Shown: piece by piece, positions 1-9,039 of the stretch
How positions within the stretch are numbered: the first letter of the stretch is position 1
How the letters are laid out: every line of letters begins with the position of its first letter
Source: Prorocentrum cordatum
Taxonomy: Eukaryota > Sar > Dinophyceae > Prorocentrales > Prorocentraceae
Direction of reading: 5' to 3'
DNA: 64,000 nucleotides
Assembly: GCA_963575745.1 (NCBI GenBank)
Contig: CAUYUJ010004577.1
Location: 1-64,000, forward strand
Translations under genes and position numbers: made by a program
Notes under the pieces: generated by a model
Told to the model about the DNA's origin: nothing
The model's input: the letters and a program-made list of their open reading frames with translations, nothing else
The model's database searches: none

Positions 1-57
1 GGGAATGCTTCCAGATATGCTCCTACACATCGCTGTTGAGTTGCTTTGCCGGGATAA
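1..57 (+). repeat. Right end of a composite repeat element
   Basis: This is the conserved terminal segment GGGAATGCTTCCAGATATGC followed by ATCGCTGTT and TTGCTTTGCCGGGATA. The same block ends the complete elements at 25.4-27.3 kb and 52.5-54.5 kb and recurs inverted near 12.26, 18.63 and 30.25 kb. The rest of this copy lies left of the window. Confidence 0.85.
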
Positions 58-109
58 TTTAACACTGCGCGACGGGCCCTCGTCGCCGCCGACGGGCCCG
101 CGCGCTCGC

Positions 110-785
110 TCAGAGCACCCCCGCCCATGCCTCGTCGGAGGTCGCCTTGGCGCCAGAGGAGCTTCTGGCTCCGTCCGCTGCTGCTGCTGCTGGTGCTGCT
201 GGATCGCCCACGCCGCTGCTGCCGTCGCCCATGTCGCCCCCTTCTGGGCCGTGGAACACGCAGAGCTTCCGCGCGGCATTCGCGCCCGGCATCCCGCGCA
301 AGGAGATTTTCATGACGACCGCCTCGGGGATCGCCCTGCGCCCGTGGCGGAGGAGAAGGGCAGCCGCCAGCGCGGGGTTACTCGCCGCGCACTGGTAGCA
401 GATGCGCAAGAGCGGGTCGCAGCTTGCCCGCTCTTCAGCCGAACTTCTCGCGCTGCAGGGCACGCGTCGCCGGCCCGTCGGGGCCCGCGAAATTCACGCG
501 AGACCACCGCGTCTTCTTTAGGACTTCGTTCATGCCTACGAACACGACGCCCGCCTCAACCCGGGAGTCCTGCATCAGGAACAAGCCCGCGTTGAGCTCG
601 CCGTTGCGCCCCGAGGCGATCGCCCCCTCGACGTCTTTGACGACCCCCTGCCTCTTCGGCGCCGACGTCCCGCGCGAGCGGCGCAGCGAGTTGCTCGGCT
701 CAAAACGGCTATCGATGCCCTGCTCTGCCGCCCCCTCCTTCCAGCGATCGGCATCGCTCTCGGTCTTCCTCTCCTGGTCCCCCAC
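110..785 (-). CDS. Uncharacterised gene fragment in two frames
   Basis: Two overlapping minus-strand open frames look coding: 785-435 (116 aa, ending REKFG then stop) and 463-110 (117 aa, with CDPLLRICYQCAASNP and PEAVVMKISLRGMPGAN). The first part, with RWKEGAAEQGIDSRF and LNAGLFLMQDSRVEAGVVFVG, has balanced composition unlike the pyrimidine block upstream. The frame change near 440-463 is an intron I cannot place, decay, or an assembly error. Both pieces probably belong to one gene continuing the minus-strand series. I do not recognise the family. The left piece becomes Ala-rich at its end, so the true stop is uncertain. Confidence 0.4.
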
Positions 786-1111
786 CCCCCCCTCCCCCTC
801 CTCATCCCCCTCCTCCTCCTCCTCCCCCTCCTCCTCCTCCTCCTCCTCCTCCTCCTTCTCCTCCTCCTCTTCAACGTTGTCAAGCGATCGTCATCGTTCA
901 ACCCCCCTCCTCCCCCCTTCCCCTCTCCGCCTCCACCGGCGATTTGCGTCTGCTCTTCCCGCCCACCTCCTCCTCATCCTTCTCCTCCTCCCCCCCCCCC
1001 CTCTCTCCGCCCCCCCCCGAGCGATCGCGATCGCTCCGCCCCCTCCCCCCCTGTTCCACTCCAAGCGATCGGCTTTTTTACCTCGTACCTCCTCACCCTT
1101 CTCCTCTTGCC

Positions 1112-1144
<33 letters not shown>

Positions 1145-1300
1145 CACCCCCCCCCCCTCCAATCCTACTCCTCCTCCTCCTCCTCCTCTCCTCCTGCTTC
1201 CTCCTCCCCCTCATCCTCCTCGTCATCATCCCCCCCTCCTCCTCCTCATCTTCCTCCTCCTCCTTCCTGCTCTGCCACCGACCCCCCGCCGCCCGAGCGA
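770..1300. repeat. Pyrimidine block with CTC/CTT repeats and poly-C
   Basis: Almost pure C/T on the plus strand, with (CTC)n runs and an uninterrupted C run of about 35 near 1110-1145. AGCGATCGGCATCGCT stands at 743-758 just before it, and AGCGATCG hairpin halves occur within. Ser/Pro- or Arg/Gly-rich open frames here are composition artefacts. Confidence 0.85.
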
Positions 1301-1475
1301 TTGCCGTCGCTTCGCAGCAGCGGCCCCCATCGCTGCCCTCGCGGCGCGGCGCCCGCGCGCGTGGTCCCCCTCAGCGCCGCGGCCGCGCGCGAGGTGCCCG
1401 AGGCGCCCCCGCGGCGCGGCGCGGCGCTCGCGCGCGCGCACGCAAGGCGCCCGCGCGCGCGGGGGGCGCCCCTTC

Positions 1476-2024
1476 TCAGCACGCGCGCGCGATGGCGCAG
1501 TCGCCGCCCCTCTTCGCGCGCCACGCCCAGACGGCGCCGCCCAGGCCAGCATCGGACATCTCGATGACCAGGAACTCGTTTACCAAGCTCCCAGCGCTGA
1601 AGCCGCGCGCGCTCTGCGAGATCTCGAGCCCGCGGGCGACGATGCGCAGCTCGCCAGAAATCTCAGCGCACGCGTCGATGAGAGACATCTCGCCGCCGCG
1701 CGAGCGAACCGCCCGGCCCACGGCGCAGACGTTCCCGCCCCAACGCAACGCCGTGTCGACGGAGACGTCGGCGCCCCCGACAACGGAACGCAACTCGTCT
1801 GAATCGGCGGTCGCCCCCACCAGCCCGTTGCCTGTCGGCCCCATCTCGTTGAGCTGTCTCACCTGCCGCACTGCGCAGCCCGCGAGCACCGCGGCCTCGA
1901 AGTTGGAGGTGTTCTCCACTGGTTCGGCGATCGCCTTCTGGCATTTCCTCCTCCTCACCCCCCTCCTCCTCCTTCTCCTCCTACTCCCCCCCCCTCCCCG
2001 GGATGATGATGCATCGTCATCCAT
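1476..2024 (-). CDS. C-terminal part of a transposase-like gene
   Basis: The open frame encodes 182 aa. The first ~30 residues are Arg/Gly-rich translation of a pyrimidine tract and are probably not coding. From VENTSNFEAAVLAGCAVRQVRQLNEM onward the protein has ordinary composition and ends ...AWRAKRGGDCAIARAC. From recall, the same string (a Cys-Phe-Val-x-Glu-Arg block, then N-T-x-x-[FY]-E-x-[SA]-V-L) occurs in a large dinoflagellate family resembling Plavaka/CACTA DDE transposases. The Cys-Phe-Val block lies just upstream in another frame (2046-2288), so this is likely the last part of that gene. Confidence 0.5.
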   Translation of the reverse strand: MDDDASSSRGGGGSRRRRRRRGVRRRKCQKAIAEPVENTSNFEAAVLAGCAVRQVRQLNEMGPTGNGLVGATADSDELRSVVGGADVSVDTALRWGGNVCAVGRAVRSRGGEMSLIDACAEISGELRIVARGLEISQSARGFSAGSLVNEFLVIEMSDAGLGGAVWAWRAKRGGDCAIARAC

Positions 2025-2045
2025 TGCCCTCTTGGCTCGTTATCA

Positions 2046-2476
2046 TCAATTGCCCTTTAGGCTCGCCTTTGCCATCTTCTTGTGGCGCTCCGTCACGAAG
2101 CAGTCGAACTCCTGTGGCTCCTGCTCCGCGTTGTGAAGCACGTGGCGGCGTTTGGGCTTCGCGTAGCGGGTGCCGCACGCTTTCTGGTGCAAGTCTAGAT
2201 GTACCTCAGCCACTGCAATGAAGTCGTTGCGAGGGGGTACCCACGCTTGACTCGCAGGAGGGCGCCCGCCATCAGGCCGCACGCCCACAGGGGCGCCACT
2301 TCACGCCCGAGGGGCGCCGCGCCCGAAGGGGCGCCCTCGGCGAACGCCAGAGCCACGTGGAGGATCGAGATCAGCTCGCCCGCGCCAGCTGTGAATGATT
2401 CCAGGTGTGAACACCTAGGTGGCCGTGGCACCGCGGTTGCGCGGGAAGTGCCAACGCCGCGCAAAAGTGCGAACAT
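2046..2476 (-). CDS. Middle part of the transposase-like gene, two frames
   Basis: Frame 2476-2195 carries ELISILHVALAFAEG and LWACGLMAGALLRVKRGYP. Frame 2288-2046 carries DFIAVAEVHLDLHQKACGTRYAKPKRRHVLHNAEQ and EFDCFVTERHKKMAKA. The second matches my memory of a diagnostic block of dinoflagellate Plavaka-like transposases: K-P-K-x-H-[YH]-x-x-H then D-C-F-V-x-E-R-K-H. The pieces lie in the expected order between the 2513-3784 and 1476-2024 segments. The frame changes mean either short introns or a decaying copy. No intact catalytic triad can be assigned from one window. Confidence 0.45.
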
Positions 2477-2512
2477 CGGACCACTAGATGTTCGCCTCTC
2501 GCTTGCACGCTG

Positions 2513-3784
2513 TCAAAATGCAGACACCTCCCAGCCATTGGTGCCATTGCTCCAAAGGTTGCGCATGCTGTCGTGTGTCCTGGCGGAATGCTGCAATACT
2601 GCGCGCATTTCCTCATCCTCCAGCAAGCCAGTGGGCTGGTAATTGAAGCCGCTGGCCTTGTCGAGCGCTCGGAAGTCGCCCTTCCTCATGCGGCCTGAGG
2701 CATGCTTCGCCGCTGCTGCGGCAAGGTCGCCCCGCAGCTTGTGCGCGTCGACGTCTGACTGGCGGTCGAAGCGGCTGATTTCGCGGCAGCAGATGGCAAC
2801 GAAATAGCCGTCGCCGCCAGCGACGGAACCACACTTCAAGATTGCGTTCTTGCACCGCAAGTAAGGCCTCCAACCGTTGGCCCCCCTCAAACGGAAAGTA
2901 CCTTTGCGGGCGTCCATGTCCGCCAGAAGCTCGGGGCAGCGCGCGCGCGCCAACGCCGAGGCGCCGCCGGCCGACGCCGCTGGCGCGCCAGCGCCCGCGA
3001 GCCTGGAGGGCCCGAAGAACATCTCCCTGAGGAGGAGCCGCGTGGCGCAGGAGACGCCGCCGCCCACGCGATCGCCCACGTTCGCCCGCAGACGCCCCAA
3101 CGGCAGCCGCAGCTCCCCCCTGCGAAGCATATCAGAGCCGAACTCCAGGAAGGTAAAGACGATGATCCAGAACTTCCGATCGCGCCTCAGAGCCAACGCG
3201 TCGCCTGGCGCCACTTCGCCCATGCACGGGGCCAGCGAGAGCGGCGCGCCGCTGCCAGCGAGAGCGGCGCGCCCGAGAAGCTCGCTGAACACTGGGCTGC
3301 CGCTGCAAGCGCGCCGCAGGAGCTCGCCGGCGCGGGCGGCCTTCCACTCGAAGGGCGGCCCGCCATCTTCCATGGGCAACTCGACGGTCGCCCCGATCTC
3401 ATCGAATACAACGTTAACGGTGGATCCGATCGATTTTCGAGCCACCTCTGCCGCGCTGCCAGGCTCCGCGAACTTCTTGGCGACGCGAGCGAAGCCCTGC
3501 CAGTCGCGCCGTGGATAGCGATGACGTCGGTGAGCCGACGCCGCTTGGCCTCGCGCGCGCCGACGGGGCCACCCCGCATTCGCACGGGGCCAGCGGGCTT
3601 CATGCCGTGGCGCCCGCGCGCGCGAGCGAGCAGCTCGCGCGGCCCTCGCGCGCGCGCGAGGCCCGCGCGCGGGCCTGCGAGCCGAAGCGGCTCGCCTCGC
3701 CCATGCGAGCGGCCATCGCTTCTCACCCCTCCCGCCCTCGCCCAAGCGATCGCCATCCCCCCCAAAACAAAAAAACATCGCCAT
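2513..3784 (-). CDS. Plavaka/CACTA-like transposase-derived protein
   Basis: The open frame is 423 aa, but the first ~95 residues derive from pyrimidine and CG-repeat sequence. The credible protein starts near 3500 (VARKSIGSTVNVVFDEIG). Order of features: a helical part with FWIIVFTFLEFGSDMLRRGELRLPL; LLADMDARKGTFRLRGANGWRPYLRC with a Cys; SRFDRQSDVDAHKL; DFRALDKASGFNYQPTGLL; and the terminal THDSMRNLWSNGTNGWEVSAF before the stop. The D-x-M-H/R-x-L-x-x-N-G block corresponds to the D-x-M-H motif of Plavaka and CACTA transposases as I remember them, here with Arg at the usual His. Family call is by motif memory only. Confidence 0.5.
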   Translation of the reverse strand: MAMFFCFGGDGDRLGEGGRGEKRWPLAWARRAASARRPARGPRARARAARAARSRARAPRHEARWPRANAGWPRRRARGQAASAHRRHRYPRRDWQGFARVAKKFAEPGSAAEVARKSIGSTVNVVFDEIGATVELPMEDGGPPFEWKAARAGELLRRACSGSPVFSELLGRAALAGSGAPLSLAPCMGEVAPGDALALRRDRKFWIIVFTFLEFGSDMLRRGELRLPLGRLRANVGDRVGGGVSCATRLLLREMFFGPSRLAGAGAPAASAGGASALARARCPELLADMDARKGTFRLRGANGWRPYLRCKNAILKCGSVAGGDGYFVAICCREISRFDRQSDVDAHKLRGDLAAAAAKHASGRMRKGDFRALDKASGFNYQPTGLLEDEEMRAVLQHSARTHDSMRNLWSNGTNGWEVSAF

Positions 3785-4030
3785 CGCTGCCCCTCCTTCT
3801 CCTCATCATATCCCCCCTCTTCCTCCGCCTTCTCTTCCTCGCCCCCACCCCCCCCCCGAAGCGATCGCCATCGCTGCCCCTCCTTCTCCTCGTCGCATCC
3901 CTCCTCTTCCTTCTCATTCTCTTCCTCGCCCCCCCCAATCGATCGCCGTCGCTGCCCCTCCATCTCCCCTCCAACCTCCGAACGATCGCCATCGCCATGC
4001 TAAGGATGGCACCATTCTTTTACTCTTAGC
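3725..4030. repeat. Tandem pyrimidine minisatellite with AGCGATCGCCATCGCT hairpins
   Basis: A unit of about 85-90 bp of CTCCTTCTCCTCRTC-type sequence is headed by AGCGATCGCCATCGCT (one perfect copy at 3860-3875, others degenerate). Related blocks lie at 7321-7760 and 11590-11880. No coding signal. Confidence 0.8.
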
Positions 4031-5044
4031 GAGCGCGCGCCGCGGCGGCCCGAAGCGCGGCCGCGGCGCGCCCCGCGCGCCCCGCCAGCAACCGCCCCGC
4101 CCGGGGCGGCGCGCGTCACTGCGCGCCGCGGTCGCGGCGCTCAGGCGCCACTCAGGCCGCCCGCAGAGCGATGGCGACGGACGACTGCTGATCCCTGCCC
4201 GGCGAGCCTTCGTCTCGCATCGCCGTCCGCATCGCAGAGCAACTTGGCGCGGTCCAGCGCGGGCACTCGGCTGCTGGCCTCCGCCGCCAAACGCGCGAGC
4301 ACCGCTCTGGGTGAGGCGCGCCACTGCGCGTTGCTCCAAGCGGAGCAGCGCGCGCGCCAACGCCGCTGGGCCTCGCGACTGGCCCATGCGAGCGATCGAC
4401 TTGGTCATCGTCGTCGCCAGCTGCGCCTGCGCCGTAGCCTGCGCGCAGGCGTCGTTCACCTCCTGCTGGCTCCAGCAGAAGTCGCTCGGGCTCTGGCGGC
4501 GCCCGTTGACCTTGTCGGCGATCTTCTTCATCTGGGCCAGCTTATCCGCGAGCGAGCGGGCGTGGTCACTGACGGCCTCTGGGAGCGCGCTCAGCCCTTG
4601 AATTTCCAGCGCCGCGTCCAATTTGCCCATGAGGATCGCAATCCTGGCCAGGGTCCGCGTCGCCAGGAGCCTCGCGTCGCGCTCCTTCTTCTCGCGCTCC
4701 TGCTTCGCTTTTCTGCTCGGCCTTCTCGCGCTTCTTGCGGTCCGCGATGGACTCGCGCGGCCGCGATGGCGACCGCCTGGGCGAGCAGCTGTTGCCGCTG
4801 CTGCTGCCCGTGGCCTTTTACGCTTATTGTCATTGTCCTTGTCCTTGTCCGTGGCCCTGTCCTTGTCCTTGGCTGGCCGCTTGGCCCTGTCCGCGCCCTT
4901 CTCGTTGCCCCTGCTCTCGCCTGTGCTCTTTGAGCACTTTTGTCCTGTCATTGGCCCTGCTCTTGCTCTTGTCCTTGTCGCTCCCGTCCTCGCCGCTCCC
5001 CTTGCCCTCGTTCGCGATCTTGTCCTTGGACAACCCAACAACAC
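4030..5044 (-). CDS. Lys-rich then helical segment of a dinoflagellate multicopy gene
   Basis: One open frame contains a Lys/Asp-rich low-complexity linker (KDKDKDNDNKRKR, ~4800-4870), a charged helix (KAKQEREKKERDARLL), then an ordinary helical stretch: ARIAILMGKLDAALEIQGL, SLADKLAQMKKIADKVNG, PSDFCWSQQEVNDACAQA. A GGGGQ-containing segment around 4170-4300 resembles the gene at 20.5-20.65 kb at nucleotide level (shared GACGGACGACTGCTGATCCC), so the two loci share a module. The acidic region at 5300-5640 in another frame is probably its upstream part. Function unknown. The part below 4170 is CG-repeat and unreliable. Confidence 0.45.
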
Positions 5045-5182
5045 GCAGACCCCTCCTCTTCCTCTCCTCCTCTTCCCCCCCTCCCCCTCCTCCTCCTCCC
5101 CCCCCTCCCCCTCCTCCTCCTCCTCCTCCTCCTCCTCCTCCTCCTCCTCCTCCTGCTCCTCCTCCGAGCGATCGCCATCGCT
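5040..5182. repeat. CTC repeat ending in an AGCGATCGCCATCGCT hairpin
   Basis: (CTC)n with a few interruptions, followed by the perfect hairpin AGCGAT-CGCC-ATCGCT at 5167-5182. It splits the acidic segment from the Lys-rich segment of the surrounding minus-strand gene, so it could be intronic. Confidence 0.75.
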
Positions 5183-5299
5183 GCCCGTGGGGCAAGTCCT
5201 GCTCCTTGGCTGGCCGCTTGTCCCTGTTCTTGTCCTTCTCGTTGGCCTTGGCGTTGCCTTTGCTCTTGCCCGTGCTCGCGGCGCCCTTGGCCCTGTCCG

Positions 5300-5643
5300 C
5301 CCCCTTGCTTGTTGTCCACGCTCTCGCGCTTGGACTTGCCGGCGCCTCTGTCGTCGGAGTCATCATCGCTCTTGCTCTCGCTGTCACTGTCGCCCTCGGA
5401 GTCGCCCTGGCTGTCTTTCCCGCTGTCTGAAGCAACTCCACCAGAGCGCTCTGAGTCATCATCTTCATCCGGCTCCTGTTCGTCATCAGAGTCTCCCGCG
5501 TCATCTTCTGCGGCGCCGCCATCAGAGTCTGCGCGGTCAGAGCTTCCTTCGTCGTCATCACCGTCCGCAGAGTCATCGGCGCCTTCTTCGCCGGCGTCAT
5601 CAGCACGCGCTTTTTTGTTCTGGCACGCGCGCACAGGCTTCAC
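5300..5643 (-). CDS. Acidic Asp/Ser-rich linker segment
   Basis: Minus-strand frame from 5643 (MKPVRACQNKKARADDAGEEGADD...) gives a long Asp/Glu/Ser run, then KSKRESVDNKQGG. It directly follows the Cys/Trp-rich segment 5600-6196 and precedes the Lys/Asp linker, an order usual in abundant dinoflagellate multicopy genes (Cys domain, acidic linker, basic helical domain), as I recall them. Composition is biased but the codons are not simple repeats. Function unknown. Confidence 0.4.
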
Positions 5644-6196
5644 ATCCTCTTGCTTCGCTTCGCGTGACCCCCCAAGCTCCTTCGACCGCTGCGCGACGTT
5701 GGCCCCGCTGTTCGATCTCGTGGGCGTCCGCCTTGTAGCGCAGCCCCATCGCGGGATGGTCGAGCTTGTCCTGGCATGTTTTCTCGATGTGTTTCCAAGG
5801 GTAGCCCTGCCGCTTGCGCCAGCTCAGCGGGTAGTGGCCTCCTTTCTTGGACGCCTTCGCCCCCTCCTCGCTGATGGACTTGATCGCGCCCCTGATGAAG
5901 GCCCCCAGCCCCCGCGCCCCCGAGCTCTCGCGAGCGCGCGCCCAGAACTTGGCGCGCTCCTCCAAGCTGAACTCCCCCACGTGCTTCTGCATCTCCTTCC
6001 ACTGAGGGGGGCGATGCGCCTGCGCCCCCCCGCGCGCTGCAAAGGTTGCAGCGGGGGGCCTGGCCCTTCTTCGCCACGCGCACGGGGTAGCTCGCCACGA
6101 TTTGCAGGGCTGGTTGCAGCGATCGCAGTAGTACGCCGCCTCGATTGTCTCGAGGTCGAGCTCGCCGCGCCCACGCTTGGACGGCGACGAAATCAC
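5600..6196 (-). CDS. Cys-motif plus FW/LSWRKRQGY domain protein fragment
   Basis: 198-aa open frame. TIEAAYYCDRCNQPC supplies a CxxCxxxC knuckle. An adjacent frame supplies RCNLCSARGG at the same place, suggesting a CxxC pair broken by a frame change near 6040-6060. Downstream are PQWKEMQKHVGEFSLEERAKFW, LGAFIRGAIKSISEE and HYPLSWRKRQGYPWKHIE, matching a pervasive dinoflagellate domain (Cys knuckle, then W-K/F-W helices, then a 'PLS-W-x-x-Q/R-G' block) that I know only as uncharacterised and probably element-borne. Next downstream piece is the acidic linker. Confidence 0.5.
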   Translation of the reverse strand: MISSPSKRGRGELDLETIEAAYYCDRCNQPCKSWRATPCAWRRRARPPAATFAARGGAQAHRPPQWKEMQKHVGEFSLEERAKFWARARESSGARGLGAFIRGAIKSISEEGAKASKKGGHYPLSWRKRQGYPWKHIEKTCQDKLDHPAMGLRYKADAHEIEQRGQRRAAVEGAWGVTRSEARGCEACARVPEQKSAC

Positions 6197-6199
6197 TGC

Positions 6200-6900
6200 G
6201 AGCGCACCGGCGCGCCACGTCGCCCGGGCGTCGGCGTCGGCAAATTCCTCGCCGAGCGCCTCCGCCTCCTTCTCCTCCTTCGCTGCATTCGCCTCCGCCA
6301 GCGCCGCCAGCGCATCCTTCGCCTTCGCGGGCTCCGCCTTCGCAGTCGCCTAAGCGCCGCCGTCGCCTTCGCCTTCGCCTTCGCGGGCTCGCGCGGCGCT
6401 TCGCCACTTGCCCGTCGCGCCACCCAGCGCCGCAGGTTGCTGGTCGCGCTCGATGACTGGGCGGCCTTCTCCTTTGCCATGGCCACGGCCTTCGCCTTCG
6501 CCTTGGACTCCGCTTTCCTCGCGGCCTTCGCAACCCCCTGTCCTTCTTGGAGGCGCGAGTGCGCTCCGGCGGCGCCTTGGCCCTTGCCACCTCGGGCTCG
6601 CCCACCTCCGCCTCGGCGCCCTTGCTCGCGGCGGCGGCTGGCCTCCTCCTGCGCGCGCCCTCTTCGCCATGTCCGGGATGCCCGTGAAGTCCTGCGGCGC
6701 CCTCGCCACCGTCGGCCTCGGCGTCCGCCCCGCCCTCTTCAGCCTCAGCCTCTGCGCCCCCGTCGCCCGACGGGTCGGGCCCCTTGGCCTCGCCGCCGAA
6801 GCCTACGTCGGCCGCCGCGTCATGGGGCAAGGACTCGTCCGAGGGGCTGCGGGCGAGCTGCGAGGTCTACTGGCCGTCGCTCTCGCTGGCCGCGTCGTCG
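6200..6900 (-). CDS. Ala/Gly/Glu-rich possible 5' part of the same gene
   Basis: Minus-strand frames are open and encode Ala/Glu/Lys-rich sequence (GGAEAEAEEGGADAEADGG, KAKAKATAAL). The biased, GC-dominated sequence gives several frames without stops, so the frame and start cannot be fixed. It lies between a possible DinoSL relict (6998-7018) and the Cys-motif domain, so it would suit the N-terminal region. Weak call. Confidence 0.25.
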
Positions 6901-6997
6901 GCCGCCGCCCCTAGCGCCCCGCGCGAGGCGCGGCTAGCGCGGCGCGCGCGCGACGAGTCGAGGCGCGACGGAGGTCGCGCGACCTCAGTCGCTCACA

Positions 6998-7018
6998 CTT
7001 GAGCCACAGACGGCAGCG
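6998..7018 (-). other. Possible DinoSL relict
   Basis: The minus strand reads GCCGTCTGTGGCTCAAG, sharing TGGCTCAAG and an upstream GCC with the 3' half of the dinoflagellate spliced leader. It lies just upstream of the minus-strand gene pieces at 5.6-6.9 kb. The match is partial. Confidence 0.3.
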
Positions 7019-7019
7019 A

Positions 7020-7320
7020 TCAGCATCGCTCGTCATCGCGATCGGTTGCATTTCGATATGTATTCAAACAATATCGCAAATACCATAAGTAGTAAACTTA
7101 TTAGCTTCGTGTTCTTCATTTGTTTCCCCGACCATGATAATTAAATGATATCACCATGGGGGCATATAATAACATGTTATCATTGTGGTATCCATGCGTT
7201 AGCCTTTGCTGTCTCTTGTTGTTGTGACCAAGACAACAACACTATAGCAACCGGATAACAAAAATGATGCCAGTTTTCCCCATTGACACTTGCAATAATT
7301 ACTGCAGTAAGTAACAACCT
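7020..7320. other. AT-rich spacer
   Basis: The composition drops to AT-rich (ATTAAATGATATCACC, CATATAATAACATG) in an otherwise GC-rich region. No convincing gene. It may be an intergenic or promoter-bearing spacer, but dinoflagellate promoters lack a motif I could test. Confidence 0.5.
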
Positions 7321-7760
7321 TGAGCGATCGATATCGCTAGTTTCCTCCTCATCATCATCCTCTTCTTCCCCCGGGCGATCGCCATCGCTACCTCCCGAAG
7401 CGATTGTCATCGCTGCCCACCGTTCTGACCTCCTTTCCTCCAAGCGATCGATATCGCTACCTCCCCCAAGCGATTGCCATCGCTGCCCACCCTTCTGGCC
7501 CCCTTTCCTCCGAGCGATCGATATCGCTACCTCCTACCTCCCGCCGCCCCTCCTCATCTCCCTCCTCTCCCCCCCCCCCATCCGCCTCCTCTTCCTCCCC
7601 CGAGCGACCGCCATCGCTGCCCCTCCTTCTCCTCGTCATTTTCCCCCTCTTCCTCCTCCGTCTCTTCCTCATCCCCTTCCCCTCCTCCTCCCCCAAGAGG
7701 TCGCCATCGCTGCCCCTCCATCCCCCCTCCATCCTCCGAGCGATCGCCATCGCTATGCTA
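7321..7760. repeat. Hairpin-rich pyrimidine minisatellite
   Basis: Repeated hairpins AGCGAT-N4-ATCGCT (7323-7338 with loop CGAT; others with loops TGTC, CGAT, TGCC, CGCC) separated by C/T-rich sequence of 45-90 bp. Several near-identical copies of a sub-block CCCACCNTTCTGNCCNCCTTTCCTC occur. No gene. Confidence 0.85.
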
Positions 7761-7882
7761 GCCTCCACTCTTTCTCTCATGGCGCGCCTTGCCTGGGCGG
7801 CCCGAGGCGCGGCGCGCCCCGCGCGCCCCGCGGCCGAGCGGCCGAGCGCGCCTCCGCGCCCGCGGCCGAGCGCGCGCGCGCC

Positions 7883-8380
7883 TCAGAGCCCGCGCCCGCG
7901 GCCCAGCGCTTGCTCCACGTCGCTCCTCGAGGACAACAGCGAGCGGGCCTCGTTCTTGAACGCGTCGGCCGCCTTGGTGCAGACGTCCGCCGCCGCAATG
8001 GCGCAGCGCTCCGCGCGCCTGATGCAGCCCAGGATGCGCTTGGCGCTGGCCGCCGAGAGCCCAGCTCCAGCTGCGCTCGTCGCCATGCCAGGCAAGCCCA
8101 TCGGGGCCGCGGCGAGTTCCGCGGCGCTTGGCCCGCCCGCCGCCATCGACGGCCGAAGGCGCTGGATTCCCCGGCCGCCCCCGCTCGCAGCAGGGGGCGC
8201 CGCGTCCGCGGCGGCGCGGATCGCCTGCGCCGTCTCCGACATCGCTCGCACGGTCTGCTCGAGCTGCGTCTGCAAATGAGGGCTCGAGCCCGCCGTCTTT
8301 GGAACGCGGCGCCCGAAGCCCCCCGCGCCGGCCGATAGAGGCGGGCCGCTGAGGCCGCGCGGGGGCGCGCGCGGGCGCAT
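7883..8380 (-). CDS. Helical protein segment, unknown
   Basis: The minus-strand frame contains SPHLQTQLEQTVRAMSETAQAIRAA, then ASAKRILGCIRRAERCAIAAADVCTKAADAFKNEARSLLSSRSDVEQAL, which is amphipathic and helical with Cys residues and ordinary composition. The ends are CG-repeat. It resembles in style the Ala-rich helical region at 20.9-21.35 kb. It probably belongs with the 8.5-8.83 kb segment, from which a GC-rich frame change separates it. Function unknown. Confidence 0.4.
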   Translation of the reverse strand: MRPRAPPRGLSGPPLSAGAGGFGRRVPKTAGSSPHLQTQLEQTVRAMSETAQAIRAAADAAPPAASGGGRGIQRLRPSMAAGGPSAAELAAAPMGLPGMATSAAGAGLSAASAKRILGCIRRAERCAIAAADVCTKAADAFKNEARSLLSSRSDVEQALGRGRGL

Positions 8381-8489
8381 CGCGCGCGGCGAAGTGCGGC
8401 GCCCGCCGCGGCGGGCGCGGCTGCGGCTGCGCGGCGGGCTGCGCGGCGGGCCGCCGCGCCCGCGGCCGCCGCGGGTGCCGCGCCCGCGG

Positions 8490-8835
8490 CCCCCGCTGCG
8501 CCGCCGCCTCCCTCTCGGCGTCCTCGCGCTTCTGGGCCTCCCACTGCTGCCACTCTTCGACCTCCTCTGGCGTCAGCTCCTCGGGCACCGCGTCGAGGAG
8601 AGACGCGTCTCTGGCCTCCTGCTCGCTGTGCTTCCTGTGGCTTTCGGCCGTGGAGACCTTCAAGTGGTTTTCGTACCGCTCCGAGCACTCGCCGAAGGGT
8701 CCCTTGTACATGACCTTGCCGCGGCCCCCCACCTGGCACTCGATCTTGAACCGGGAGACCTGCTCGCCATTGTCGGCCGACATCTGCCCGATGTTCTCGC
8801 GCGGAACCAGGCGCGAGGCGCGCCCTTCTTGACTC
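8490..8835 (-). CDS. Charged-helix protein segment, unknown
   Basis: In the frame open from 9185, the credible part is ENIGQMSADNGEQVSRFKIECQVGGRGKVMYKGPFGEC, then SERYENHLKVSTAESHRKHSEQEARDASLLDAV and a Glu-rich helix PEELTPEEVEEWQQWEAQKREDAERE. A short globular patch with two Cys and a Lys-His linker precedes the acidic coiled helix. Upstream of 8835 and downstream of 8490 the frame is Ala/Arg repeat. Probably the 5' partner of 7883-8380. No family recognised. Confidence 0.45.
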
Positions 8836-9039
8836 GCGCGAGGCGCGGGCGGAGGCCCGCGAGAGCCCGCGAGAGGCGCGGGCGCGCGCCTCTCGGCGCG
8901 AAGGCGGCGGGCGGGGCCGCCAGTCCGCCGGGCGCCGCGAAGACGCCAGGCGCCGCGAAATCGCGCGCGGAGGCCCGGCGCGGCCGCGCGGAGCCGCCAA
9001 GCGGCTCTGCCAATGTGTTCAATGTTCAATGATGCGCGC

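Noticed and set aside
1105-1145. Poly-C run as a functional tract
   Set aside because: Homopolymer length is unreliable in sequencing, and it lies in generic pyrimidine repeat.
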